A stretch of 10,262 bases of DNA, taken from contig NWUY0300011392.1 in NCBI GenBank assembly GCA_004151065.3, positions 21,080-31,341 of the forward strand, read 5' to 3'. The number at the start of each line of letters is the position of its first letter. Within the stretch, counting starts at the first letter, position 1. Below are positions 1 through 7,745 of the stretch, one piece after another. The translations under genes and the position numbers were made by a program. The notes below the pieces were generated by a model. That model had not been told where the DNA came from. It did not search any database and worked only from the letters and a program-made list of their open reading frames with translations. Source of the DNA: Larix sibirica. Lineage: Eukaryota; Streptophyta; Pinopsida; Pinales; Pinaceae.

Positions 1-13
1 ACCCTAAACCATG

Positions 14-58
14 TCCAAACAATTGGAGGAGGAAGTTTCCAAACAAGTGGAGGAAGTT
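14..58. repeat. short tandem duplication (21-24 bp unit)
   Basis: Two adjacent units, at 14-37 and 38-58, both begin TCCAAACAA, continue TGGAGGA and end AAGTT. The first unit has three extra bases (GAGGAGG against GAGG), and they differ by T/G after CAA. This is a simple local slippage duplication. No coding role is visible. Confidence 0.75.
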
Positions 59-283
59 GCTTAAGTGGCCAAAACAGCTCATGATTCCCTTGTGGTGATA
101 ATTAATTCATGAATTGGATTAAATGACAATGTTGCCACTTAGCAAATGTATCATTGAAGTATTCAAATATAATTTAAGTTAGTAGTAAGAGTTTATGTTT
201 ATTTGATATCAATAAAAGTTGTAAGAAATCTAATCACCAAACATGAGGAGAAGCATGGACATAGAATCAAACTAAGTGACAAG

Positions 284-640
284 TTAGATATACATGTTGG
301 TNTTGTATTTCTCACAAAGTTTGCATTTCATATGAGTAATCCCATCAACAACATTGATTCTATAGACCCAATGATGTTTTATCTTCCACTCTTCTCGAAA
401 TTCATGTTTTGACGAGGTCTTCCTTTTCCTGTCACTATTAGAGTTACCCTCTTGATGACCAAACATTTCTAAATCATCAACAAGGTCTTCATCCATGTCT
501 TCGTTAGGTTCATCATTCAAGTAAGGTATATCACTCAAGTCAAGGATATATGGAATATCTTCAGCATTAGAGGGTTTTGACATTGTAGAATATCCATAAA
601 ATTTGCCCAAAGTTTGTTGCCCGTTCTTTTTTGGAGGCAT
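284..640 (-). pseudogene. hAT-like transposase / BED-type zinc-finger protein, N-terminal fragment
   Basis: The frame starts at an ATG at 640-638 (peptide MPPKKNGQQTLGKFYGYS) and stays open for about 118 codons. I chose this start because the roughly 30 residues upstream in the same frame are Cys/Tyr-rich and look like untranslated leader. An acidic, Asp/Glu-rich stretch spans roughly residues 25-60. A basic patch (DRKRKTSSKH) follows, then a segment of the form FREEW-IKH-WVY followed by M-CKLCEKY. A Trp-rich segment ending in a CxxC pair is typical of the first half of the BED/TTF-type zinc finger that begins many plant hAT-family and zinc-finger-862-like proteins. The expected downstream His pair and the whole transposase (DDE and dimerisation) region are absent: the frame passes through the undetermined base at 302 and stops about five codons later. 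It may be a domesticated or dead hAT fragment, or a first exon cut by an assembly gap. I recognised the family by pattern and did not align it. Confidence 0.5.
302..302. other. undetermined base (N) inside the zinc-finger frame
   Basis: This single N falls in the codon two residues after the CxxC pair of the minus-strand zinc-finger fragment. The recognisable protein similarity ends at the same place. It could be a polishing ambiguity or a minimal scaffold join. Confidence 0.95.
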
Positions 641-730
641 TTCTAGTGAAACAATATACCTATAAACAAAACAGTAACAATAGAGAGCAATAAAATCATG
701 TTTTAAGCAAGGCGAAAAGGGATAAACCAT

Positions 731-1893
731 AGTGACAAGTCCACAATAATATCGTTATTGATACAAGTTAGTTAAATAAGCAAAGAACAAACAATTATTT
801 TACTTCAAATGGAAGATTTAATCTAAGATGATAGTGGACGAAACAAAGAAACAACTAGTACCCTTCAAATTAAATGATAAACTATTAATGTTTGAACATA
901 ATTATTTAAACTAAGATAATATGTACATAAAAACACACTTGGAATACTTTACAACTTTATAATTAGACCTCCCTTGAAGCTTGGATCAAACCTTTTCAAC
1001 TTTTAGGAATTGGGTCTTTCCTGCAAATTGTGATTTAAAAAAACTTTATAAAACATAGACTGATAATAGAAAATTAAAGAGTTTCATTTAATTCCATGTA
1101 GATCATACCGAAGATTTTAGGTGGCAAATCACAATGCTTCTGCAACCTAGGACACCTAAATTGCTCAATTAATCTGCCAATGAAAACAAACAAAAAACAA
1201 TGTAATCTCATACTTGGAGAATATTAAAAATTCAATTGAAATTATAAAAATGAAAAATGACAATATAATCAATCGCTCTAATGGGGGGGCTAAGGTCACA
1301 ACAAAAATAATCATTAAATTGCTAGAATTACACACAGAGTTAAGAGAAAACAACACCATACAATCCAAATTTCTAACTGTTGCCACCAAAATTGTGCGAG
1401 AATTTTGAATTTATGATTGGAATTATCTTAGCAAGTGGCGCAAGTTTGAAGGGCCTAAAATTGAGCTTGAAGAATGGCTCTTCATCCCTTAATGGATGAT
1501 GGTTTCATTTTTTTCCTTGTCATGAATATCAAACAACATTCACCAACACACCTACTTAGTCCCGTGAGTAAAAAATAAAATTCCCAAGCATAGAATAAAA
1601 TGAGTGACTTAGGTTTTAAGAGTATTCCCTTTAAGAATTTCCATCCCTTCACCTTTGACATGACAAAACAATTAAGTTGAATTTGAAAGTAATGATTCCA
1701 TACTTAAATTAGTGGTGTGGTACATGAATAATATTGCTCCTGTGTTAAAGACATAAATAAGACACAAGTAAAAAACCATCTATAAGTATAAATCTCAAGA
1801 GATGAAGCCATCAAACCGTTTTTGGAAGAGATAATATAAATGTTAAGAAATATTATCATGAATAAAAATATGAATAAAAGTTAAAATATACAA
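731..1893. other. AT-rich stretch with no recognisable gene
   Basis: The sequence is AT-rich with many short A and T runs, a G7 run near 1285 and frequent stops in all frames. The only frames of any length (about 64 and 74 codons, overlapping on opposite strands near 1165-1408) are Ile/Asn/Lys-rich or their antisense. They show no domain and are what AT-rich DNA gives by chance. I saw no terminal inverted repeats, A/B boxes or RNA gene. It may hold upstream sequence of the hAT fragment, but nothing shows that. Confidence 0.6.
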
Positions 1894-2085
1894 TTGAAGA
1901 ATAACCAAGATGTACCTTTAGATTCGGGTAGTACAACAGTCTTAGAGTATGATCAAAATCTCGGTGAGGATAGGCTCATGGATCTTAGTAGAGTTACACA
2001 TCCTTTGAAATTTTATAAATACGTACACAAATCTAAGTTACCTATGTTCCAAGTGCAAATGAGAGGAAAAATCCCAATGCCTTGA
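1894..2085 (+). pseudogene. short unrecognised open frame, probable coding relic
   Basis: A frame of 63 codons with no in-frame ATG at its beginning (its first codon is TTG), ending in TGA. The composition is less biased than its AT-rich surroundings and includes the peptides DSGSTTVLEYD and DLSRVTHPLKFYKYVHK. I do not recognise the family. The DSG triplet alone is not enough to call an aspartic protease, and no matching second motif follows. Similar short protein-like frames recur on this strand to about 3280, so this may be the start of one decayed coding region. Confidence 0.2.
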
Positions 2086-2893
2086 TTAAGCAAGAGGTGA
2101 TGTGATGTCTTATATTTAGGTAGTATGGTTCCCTCAAGAAGGCACAAATGGCTATTACTTTGACTAGGGATGCCATATTGACGTAGTAGATGAATGGGAA
2201 AAATAATTTAAACCTATATCCAACAAAAGTAATGTAGTCATTCTTTGAGGAAGGGTTGAGAACACGATATTTGTTACAAGAATATAATGAAGAAGATACA
2301 AGTGCCTTCCATGCTGTGATACAAATGAAAGATCCAATGATAATTATGATGATAATTTCATGGATTTAACCACTCATGTGGATTACATGGTAGTTGACAA
2401 AGGGTGGTAAGTAGAACAAATCATAGAGGGACTTAATTCTCTTGTTTGAACTTAGACGTGCATGAAGAATCCTTCAAGATTAGGATATATAGTAAATCCA
2501 TCCTATTAATCTTAGATCGTGGCTAACCTAAAATGAAAGAAATCCAACATAAGCAATGCTCATATCCGTGGAGTTTCCATGGGAATTAATAAAGGGTTCA
2601 TGGGAAGAGGTTCAACACGAATACAAGATAGTCAACACCCACTAGAGATTCTATGCAGGTTTAGTAGTATCTCCACTCAATGAGGGGATCAAATCTCACC
2701 CGTGAGAGAATTTTGGCCAAGGTTATGTTCCAAGGGGGCAAGACCATTTTATAAGTACCAAACATAGTCAATTAGAGAGTCCTCAATATGTATACTATTG
2801 GACCTATGGAGGGCCACACGGAAAAAGGGATTATCATGAACCATGAACTAGACCTGGTAAGTAAGAAGGAAAAGCTAAAGAAGATCAATCTAA
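2086..2893 (+). other. decayed, possibly coding-derived sequence, no intact frame
   Basis: No frame here is long. Short protein-like stretches on the plus strand are separated by stops, for example one near 2235-2340 reading FFEEGLRTRYLLQEYNEED and one near 2785-2910 with a polar GPHGKRDYHEP segment. They lie in different frames, as expected of an old pseudogene with accumulated indels. No zinc knuckle, reverse transcriptase YxDD or integrase motif was found, so the family stays unknown. Confidence 0.3.
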
Positions 2894-3276
2894 GGGTGCT
2901 CATCTTATCCAGCCATAGTTAACAACTACCATGTTGAGCATGAAGCCCCCATTTTGGAGTCAACCCGTGTGATTAATAATATTCCTTTTTCTATTTTACC
3001 TAACATGGATGCTACTGATATTTTTATTTATCCTTCAATTTTAATTACATGTGGGTTTCCAACCCATAAGCATGACAACTTGAGTTGTGTAAAGATATAA
3101 TATGTAATTAAAAAATGTTTGTTGAAAACATAAGAGCTTCTGTAAGGCAAATGAATTTTCTTAACACTACCTTGGGAAACTATGATTTAATTGTAGGAAA
3201 GGAAAATTTTGAAATCCATTATAACTTATTTATCTGCAATGGAAAGATAGTTCATTTGTTAAATGATAAAGGTTAA
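2894..3276 (+). pseudogene. frameshifted coding relic, possibly retroelement polyprotein
   Basis: Two open pieces follow each other. Positions 2894-3100 give 68 codons without an ATG start, including INNIPFSILPNMDATDIF and ending in TAA. Positions 3115-3276, in another frame, give 53 codons starting at an ATG (MFVENIRASVRQMNF) and ending in TAA. The second contains LGNYDLIVGKENFEIHYNL, faintly reminiscent of the YD-I-G-D segment near the end of retropepsin-like proteases. The matching catalytic DTG/DSG is not present at a sensible distance in this piece. Both parts read as natural protein and continue in the same direction, so a single ancestral frame broken by a shift near 3100 is likely. 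The family assignment is weak. Confidence 0.3.
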
Positions 3277-3366
3277 TTAGTGGTGACAAAGGAAATGTAA
3301 TAAGTTTTATATTCACTTCATTTCAATGATGAAGGAAAAAATGTGTTTTTGTAACAATGAATATGG

Positions 3367-3436
3367 GCAATATACTCTACAAAAATCAAATCTTTCTTAT
3401 GTAGCAATATACGCTACAAAAATCAAATCTTCCTTA
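3367..3436. repeat. 37-bp-period tandem duplication
   Basis: Positions 3367-3399 and 3404-3436 match over 33 bases with two differences. Both read GCAATATAC, then CTACAAAAATCAAATCTT and end in CTTA. The period is 37 bp and only two copies are present. A local slippage or unequal-exchange duplication is the simplest explanation. Confidence 0.85.
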
Positions 3437-4066
3437 ACTTCTAAAGACATGGATACAATTGCAAAATATCCTTCAATGACCTCTATGCTTGTTTGAAGTA
3501 TCTCAATTGTTTTGCATTGTTTCTCAATTGATCAATGGGTACATTATCATCCATATAAATTACTATAATCTTGTTGTAGGTGCTCATATAGTTCAATTTT
3601 TTTTCTAAGCATTATGCAAGAAAGTTTGTTTTAATAGATGTTACAATGGGCTAAAATTTGTGTATGCACAAATTGTAACTTATTTTTGTAATATAATGGA
3701 ATGTATTAGTGATTCAAAGTTCTTTTAGTGAAACGTATTTATGTTTCATATAGTGGTATATTGAATGAACAATTGTCTTACAAGAAAGAGCTCCTAGTCC
3801 ATTTGCTCTCTAAGTTTCTTCTACCAGGGCTTCTATACATATTCACTACACAATGTAACATTGTTTAATGATGTCTATACACTTGAATAGTATAGTTCTA
3901 CCTCTATAGTCCAATATTTAAACATGATATTCCTCAAAGAGTAAATAAGTTTGCAATAATTGAAGTTCCTGATTATGTGAAGCATACTTATATTTCAAAA
4001 TCTAGAAGTATAAAGAAGTCGAGCCGTTGACATTAGATGATGAAAATCTAGAGACTACTTGTTTAA
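3437..4066. other. AT-rich decayed sequence upstream of the LINE insertion
   Basis: No frame is long enough to call. Short plus-strand protein-like stretches occur near 3950-4085, for example VPDYVKHTYISKSRSIKKS and, in another frame, LDDENLETTCLMLLANF. The latter spans the LINE target site and continues a few codons beyond it after 5734. This suggests the LINE landed in the same old relic that occupies 1894-3280. I see no RNA gene or regulatory signal. Confidence 0.3.
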
Positions 4067-4083
4067 TGCTTCTTGCTAATTTT
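4067..4083. repeat. LINE target-site duplication, copy at the element's 3' end
   Basis: TGCTTCTTGCTAATTTT occurs here and again, perfectly, at 5718-5734, bracketing the LINE. The final Ts merge with the poly(A) tail (poly-T on this strand), so the exact edge is uncertain by a few bases. Confidence 0.93.
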
Positions 4084-4090
4084 TTTTTTT

Positions 4091-4276
4091 GACAGAAACA
4101 GATAGTTTTGTATTAAAAAAGGATGGTTGAGCCATCAGCAAAATTACATTCCCAAAACTGTATTAAGCCTATCAGTCTTCCATACAGAAAGTACATTTGC
4201 CTGTAATTTAGCAAAATCAGGACTTTAAAGAGTTTGATACAATGATAACCAGAGAAAGGTCAGAGAAAGACTGGAC
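4091..4276 (-). other. LINE 3' UTR with terminal stem-loop
   Basis: This sequence follows the stop codon of the coiled-coil frame and runs to the poly(A). Near its end, 4122-4126 (GATGG) pairs with 4132-4136 (CCATC) around a five-base loop, about 30 bases from the tail. Plant L1-clade LINEs commonly carry a conserved 3'-terminal stem-loop recognised by their reverse transcriptase, and the position fits that role. That it is the recognition structure is inference. Confidence 0.55.
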
Positions 4277-5344
4277 TTAGCGTTGTTTTGCCCTTGAAGA
4301 AGGGTTGCCTTCAGATTGATTCTTGCCCTTAGCAGATTTTCCAGTGACCCGTAATGTCTCCAGAGTATTTTCCAGATTTTGAAGCCTGTAGTCCATGTTT
4401 TCAATTGCAGCTGTGACCTTCATCTCCAATGCCTCCAGCGCTGCTGCGAATTCTGCTCTGGTGCTTCCAATTTCCTCGTCCATTCTTTCGAGCCGCCGCC
4501 CACCGTGCTCGTCCATTTGATGTATGAATTCACCTTGACGTCTTACCCGTCTGCGCAAAACTCTGATTTCGGCTTCCAGTTCCAGCAAATGGTCTGGGGA
4601 GGAGGCTGCCGAATCCCCAGAGTCGACCATATCTCCAGGCGAACACAAATTGTTATCCAAAGAGTGCAGGAGGACATAGTCGTGGAGCTCCAACTGTCTT
4701 CGCCACCCGGGAACGACCGCCTTCAGCGCTAGAGGAGTTATTGAAGCGAGATGGGACCGGTTGTTGTTTATAATGCTGAAGTCTTTTCCGTGGCATAAAT
4801 GGGGTTTAATTGCCGTGGAAGTGAGGCGTGCTGGAGGGCCAATCAACCACCTTCGAGTATCCACATTACCGGTTCCCGTACACTTCATTAAATAATTGCT
4901 CTCGTTAACCTGGATGCTCTCATAACAGAGCACGATTCCAGCGTGCCTAATAGTTTGATTGATTAATGTATTCATACCTGTATGCTCAGAGGGAAACGAA
5001 TCCGCACGCATGAGGGAGGAGAGGTATGAGCTCATCCGATTTTGGAGGATCTCTCTACGTGCCTGTTCCTGATCCGTAGTACCTCGGAAGGTACACTCCT
5101 TCATCAGCATGGACGGAAGCAACTTCACCCTGAGAATTAATAAGCGAGCTATCTAGATGTTGTTTAAATTCGAGATGGTGTAAGTGTTAGACGTCTCGAA
5201 AGGGAGGTCCACGCTGCAATCGTAGGCGATCCCCAACCGGCATCCAAAGCTTGAGACATATGTCCTATGATCCATGCTCCTTAATCCTTCCCACCTTGTA
5301 TTCGGTTCCTCTACATTACGGAATGGAGACCAGTTTGTATTCAT
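4277..5344 (-). pseudogene. LINE-borne coiled-coil ORF downstream of RNase H (one in-frame TAG)
   Basis: This single reading frame runs from ATG 5344-5342 to TAA 4279-4277 and is interrupted only by TAG at 5155-5153. That leaves 63 codons before it and about 291 open codons after it. ATGs inside the second part, at 5110 and 5104, could start a shorter protein. The second part is a mixed globular region, then an acidic linker (SPGDMVDSGDSAASSPD). A long heptad-patterned coiled coil follows, about 80 residues ending at LENTLETLRV, and then a basic Lys/Arg/Ser tail. No zinc finger, membrane segment or known enzyme motif is visible, and I do not recognise the family. The frame overlaps the end of the RNase H frame by 29 bases. 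Plant L1 elements usually end coding at RNase H, so this is either an extra ORF of the family or host sequence carried by 3' transduction or template switching. The TAG could be one transition (CAG to TAG) after insertion. Confidence 0.6.
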
Positions 5345-5717
5345 TATTGACTTTCAGGATCCCCTTTCCAAGGGGCATAGATTCATTAGCCGCCTTGTCG
5401 GCATGCTCATTGTTCTTCCGTAAAACATGATAGAACTCAATATCTCGAAAAAGAGGAATAATGAGTCCAATTCTTCGGAGAATTTGTCGAAGGCGAATAG
5501 AAGAGGGCAAGTTCATAGAATTTATGCATTGAATAATCATCCTAGAATCCCCAACAACCGTAAGGGTCTGAATGCCATGATAGAGAGCTTGGTTTAGTCC
5601 TTGCCACAGGGCCATGGATTTCGCCATATTATTGGTTTTGATTCCCAAGTTCCAGGAGTAAGTGCAAATTCTTTCTCCATCGGGGCTTAAGAGCATCCCT
5701 CCCCCTCCTGCCTCCCC
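5316..5717 (-). pseudogene. LINE ORF2 C-terminal RNase H domain (RVT_3-like), truncated
   Basis: This is the C-terminal RNase H-like domain of a plant LINE ORF2, which would help degrade template RNA during reverse transcription. The frame opens at the element's truncated edge with GEAGGGG followed by MLLSPDGE. This matches the usual glycine-rich first strand, but the first catalytic Asp lies upstream and is lost. Counting from that Met, residues 21-34 (TNNMAKSMALWQGL) match the helix that normally reads NN-AE-ALWQGL. The catalytic Glu position is Lys (codon AAA at 5621-5619). Asp50 (VVGDSRMIIQ) and Asp100 (NEHADKAAN) are the third and fourth carboxylates and are present. The domain is otherwise full length and ends at TAA 5318-5316. 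With two catalytic residues missing and no reverse transcriptase it cannot act. The family call rests on these motifs and is firm. Confidence 0.88.
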
Positions 5718-5734
5718 TGCTTCTTGCTAATTTT
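5718..5734. repeat. LINE target-site duplication, copy at the element's 5' edge
   Basis: This is a perfect 17-base match to 4067-4083. The flank continues AAGTAATAA, so the pre-insertion site contained TTTT/AA at 5731-5736, the L1 endonuclease preference. The leading T could belong to either element or target. Confidence 0.93.
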
Positions 5735-6967
5735 AAGTAATAATAAATCCCATTTTTAGAACACAGGGACAATGTAGTATATATGAAGAATAGTTTCTCA
5801 CTGTGGTGAGTATAGAATTTTACAAGGAGCAAAGTTATTACAAGAAGACTTAGTTGAGGTCCATGATAATAATACAAATCGAAAGAGGATTGAATGTCCT
5901 AAAATGTGTCAAAAAGAGCAACTTGATTCATGTGGATGTTGTTGCATAGAAATCTAATTACCTTTAATGATTTGATAAGTGAAGTTATGTTGGATTTCAA
6001 AACAGAAGGTATTTGTTTAATATGCAAGAAAGAAAATCTTCCAAAAGCCTTTCTAATGTTTGCTTCCAAAATTCATGCTTGCATTGATTTGGAATATGGC
6101 AATTTTCAATGGAACCTATGCAAATTTTTGAAGCATTTTAATTTACACTTTGAAAGGAGATTACATAATCACATGTGAAGCCATGAGAAAAATAGTAAAA
6201 AACACCAAAATCTTGCTACATATTTCCTGGACAAAGGTAAGAAGGTTGATGCAAATTCAAATGCAATGGTGTATATGGACCCGGTGAAGTTTGTTATTAG
6301 AAAAATAGCTAGTGATTGTTTGATTTGTAACATTTTTTTGTTCTTAATAAGCTTGTTATTTTAGCTAAGAAATGAATGTAATGATAATAAAATATTGTAA
6401 GATAGTTAGCAATATATGATTTACAAAATGTTTGTTATTATAGAATGGATTGATTGTTTAGATCTAGATAGCGTATAATGGCACAAGGCATTGATTGTAC
6501 ATGATATATTGGATAGGCTAAGTATCAATCCAAACTTTCACTTGTATGCTTATATTTGCAATGATGTACTACAGTATAGGTTGTAGGTTGCAATGTGTAG
6601 AAGAAATTGTTGGTCATAATGAAAAACTACAAGAAGGATACTAGTAAAGCAATAATGTAGGTTGCAATTTCCCACTTGAGACGAAAAACAATGCCTTGAT
6701 ATGAGCACATGACAATAAGAACCACTTTATTTTTTGCAACAACACTATTTGCTATGAATGATTCCCAAATCTTGTCACATATTTTTTAAAAGAATGTAGG
6801 ATGTTTAAAATGCAAAGAACTCTCCACATATGGACCTAATTGAAATGATGATCAAAACAAAGATGGATTTGTAGATAGCTCAATGTGGAACAATTTGATT
6901 GGTATACTTAGAGGTTGATCAAACATCACATCAAACTTTGACCTATAGGTGTATAGTTGTAGTAATA
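5735..6967. other. AT-rich host sequence beyond the LINE, with one degenerate frame
   Basis: This is the continuation of the sequence interrupted by the LINE. Apart from the frame at 5930-6364 it contains only short frames, scattered A/T runs and no recognisable element ends, A/B boxes or RNA gene. A few protein-like snippets on the plus strand, for example near 6475-6570, hint at old coding sequence, but they share no frame and match nothing I know. Confidence 0.4.
5930..6364 (+). pseudogene. unrecognised frame with Cys/His pairs, one internal stop
   Basis: From ATG 5930 the frame is open for 82 codons to a TGA at 6176-6178. It then continues open in the same frame for about 61 codons to TAG 6362-6364. 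The first part contains CLIC, then a stretch ending KFLKHFNLHFERRLHNH. The second contains NLATYFLDKGKKVDANSNAM and a further CLIC. A CxxC pair followed some 36 residues later by spaced histidines is loosely like a BED/C2H2 zinc finger, but the spacing is long. I do not claim the family. A single stop inside about 145 codons of AT-rich DNA is mildly suggestive of a real but dead frame. Confidence 0.25.
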
Positions 6968-7241
6968 TAGGATACCCCATATATTATCAAAGAGGAAAAT
7001 ATGGTTACGCAAATAACTTAATTACACGGAAAATGGAATTAGTGCCTACTTATAAAGAATATCAAACTCAATTGTATTCACATGGTATGGTTTGTTTTGT
7101 GGTCATTTTTAACTCAATTGTATGTTTTGGTGATCGAAGTAGTCAATTATATCATTTAATAATTAGAAAATTAAATACAAAATCATAAAATGGTATTCTT
7201 CTAAATGTTTAATAATTAAAAAAATCAAGTACAAAGTCACA
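6968..7241. repeat. direct repeat copy A (dispersed repeat, about 275 bp)
   Basis: This block begins TAGGATACCCCATATATTAT and ends ACAAAGTCACA. It recurs in the same orientation at 8866-9159. Over the first 223 or so bases the copies differ by about eight substitutions and one single-base indel, counted by eye. After that, copy A lacks about 20 bases present in copy B. An open frame of 79 codons (6949-7188) covers most of it but is broken in copy B, so coding is unlikely. Confidence 0.9.
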
Positions 7242-7281
7242 AAATCAAAACATATCCTAAAAATTATAATCTTCTAAATTT
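7155..7281. repeat. internal tandem repeat of about 72 bp (copy A)
   Basis: Two successive units both start TTTAATAATTA and are AT-rich: 7155-7207 (shortened by about 20 bases) and 7208-7281. The full unit is visible in copy B at 9054-9125. Shared internal words are ACAAA, TCA.AAAAT, AACATATC and ATAATCTTCTAAAT. Unit 2 extends beyond the block shared by the two large direct repeats. Confidence 0.7.
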
Positions 7282-7409
7282 GAATTGAAGTTAAAAAAAC
7301 ACACCAAAAGCTATTATTACAAACAACTGAGCTTTGTAGTTGTAATTGAAGTGTGGTCATGTACATGAAACACAAGAAAATGATGCCCAAAACAAATTAA
7401 TGTTGAAAA

Positions 7410-7517
7410 TGGTGCCTCATGATTAATGCATTCCGTCATTGGGAGTGGGGAGTCCCAAGCTTGAGACAGAGCATATCTACAACCCAGGTGGAGGGGAAGT
7501 GTTCGTCTGTCCAATAA
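7410..7517 (+). mobile_element. possible SINE fragment with AAT tail
   Basis: The words AGTGGGGAGTCCCAAGCTTGA and ACCCAGGTGGAGG resemble AGTGGGGAGACCC-AGTTCAA and CCCCAGGTGGA in the well-formed SINE at 9720-9973. They occur in the same order and orientation. The sequence ends GTCTGTCCAATAAAAT and runs into an AAT array, as SINE tails often do. No clear A box or target-site duplication was found. This is a tentative, decayed relative. Confidence 0.35.
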
Positions 7518-7550
<33 letters not shown>

Positions 7551-7553
7551 TAA
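7518..7553. repeat. (AAT)n microsatellite
   Basis: An essentially perfect run of AAT units, with one AAAT interruption near the end (AATAAATAATAAAG). It lies exactly at the 3' end of the possible SINE fragment and probably grew from its A-rich tail. Confidence 0.95.
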
Positions 7554-7559
7554 AGAGGG

Positions 7560-7745
7560 ATGTGTGTTGTAGTTTAGCGGTGAAAGGTTTGGAGATTTGA
7601 TCCCTCTCAGCGCTTTGTAGAACCAGAGTTATATGGGTCTATACTGGTCATAACTCAATGAAATTGGTAGTGAGGACAACAGTTGGAACTTGACAAGCAT
7701 TTGCCCATCCTCGAGCATTTTGTACGTCAAATATGGGAAAAAAAA
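7560..7745 (+). mobile_element. possible tRNA-derived SINE fragment
   Basis: TAGTTTAGCGGTG (7570-7582) resembles a polymerase III A box, and GATTTGATCCC (7594-7604) resembles a B box. They lie only 11 bases apart where 30-40 is normal, so an internal deletion would be needed. The segment ends in an A run at 7738-7745. No target-site duplication was found. It begins immediately after the AAT array. Confidence 0.3.

Larger units (their letters stand above)
4084..5717 (-). mobile_element. 5'-truncated L1-type LINE retrotransposon with RNase H and an extra 3' ORF
   Basis: This element of about 1.63 kb reads on the minus strand. It begins abruptly at 5717 inside a glycine-rich RNase H start. It then carries the RNase H frame (to 5316), a long second frame (5344-4277), a 3' UTR with a small stem-loop, and a short poly(A) tail (T run at 4080-4090 on the plus strand). 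Perfect 17-bp target-site duplications flank it. The right-hand flank reads TTTT/AA, the classical L1 endonuclease nick site, and the tail is joined to that T run exactly as target-primed reverse transcription predicts. The endonuclease and reverse transcriptase domains are absent, so the copy was dead on arrival. Identical duplications and long open frames suggest a fairly recent insertion. It is visibly richer in G+C than its flanks. Family names cannot be given without a search. Confidence 0.9.

Noticed and set aside
2-8. CCCTAAA, the plant telomere repeat unit
   Set aside because: Only one unit is present. Without tandem copies it is a chance heptamer.
1165-1408. Opposing frames of 74 and 64 codons as small genes
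   Set aside because: Low-complexity Ile/Asn/Lys or Phe/Ile-rich translations of AT-rich DNA, with no motif and no supporting context.
1924-1932. DSG triplet as an aspartic protease active site
   Set aside because: The surrounding hydrophobic pattern and second motif expected of retropepsins are missing. A triplet alone is uninformative.
4379-4732. Plus-strand open frame of 117 codons
   Set aside because: It is antisense to the LINE coiled-coil frame, and its composition is explained by the higher G+C there.
5110-5128. Start of the coiled-coil ORF at position 5128
   Set aside because: The codon there is GTG, not ATG. In a plant element the ATGs at 5110 or 5104, or the upstream ATG at 5344 through the TAG, are more credible.
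6949-7188. 79-codon plus-strand frame as a gene
   Set aside because: It lies in a dispersed repeat. The other copy has an indel and stops in the same frame, so no coding constraint is visible.
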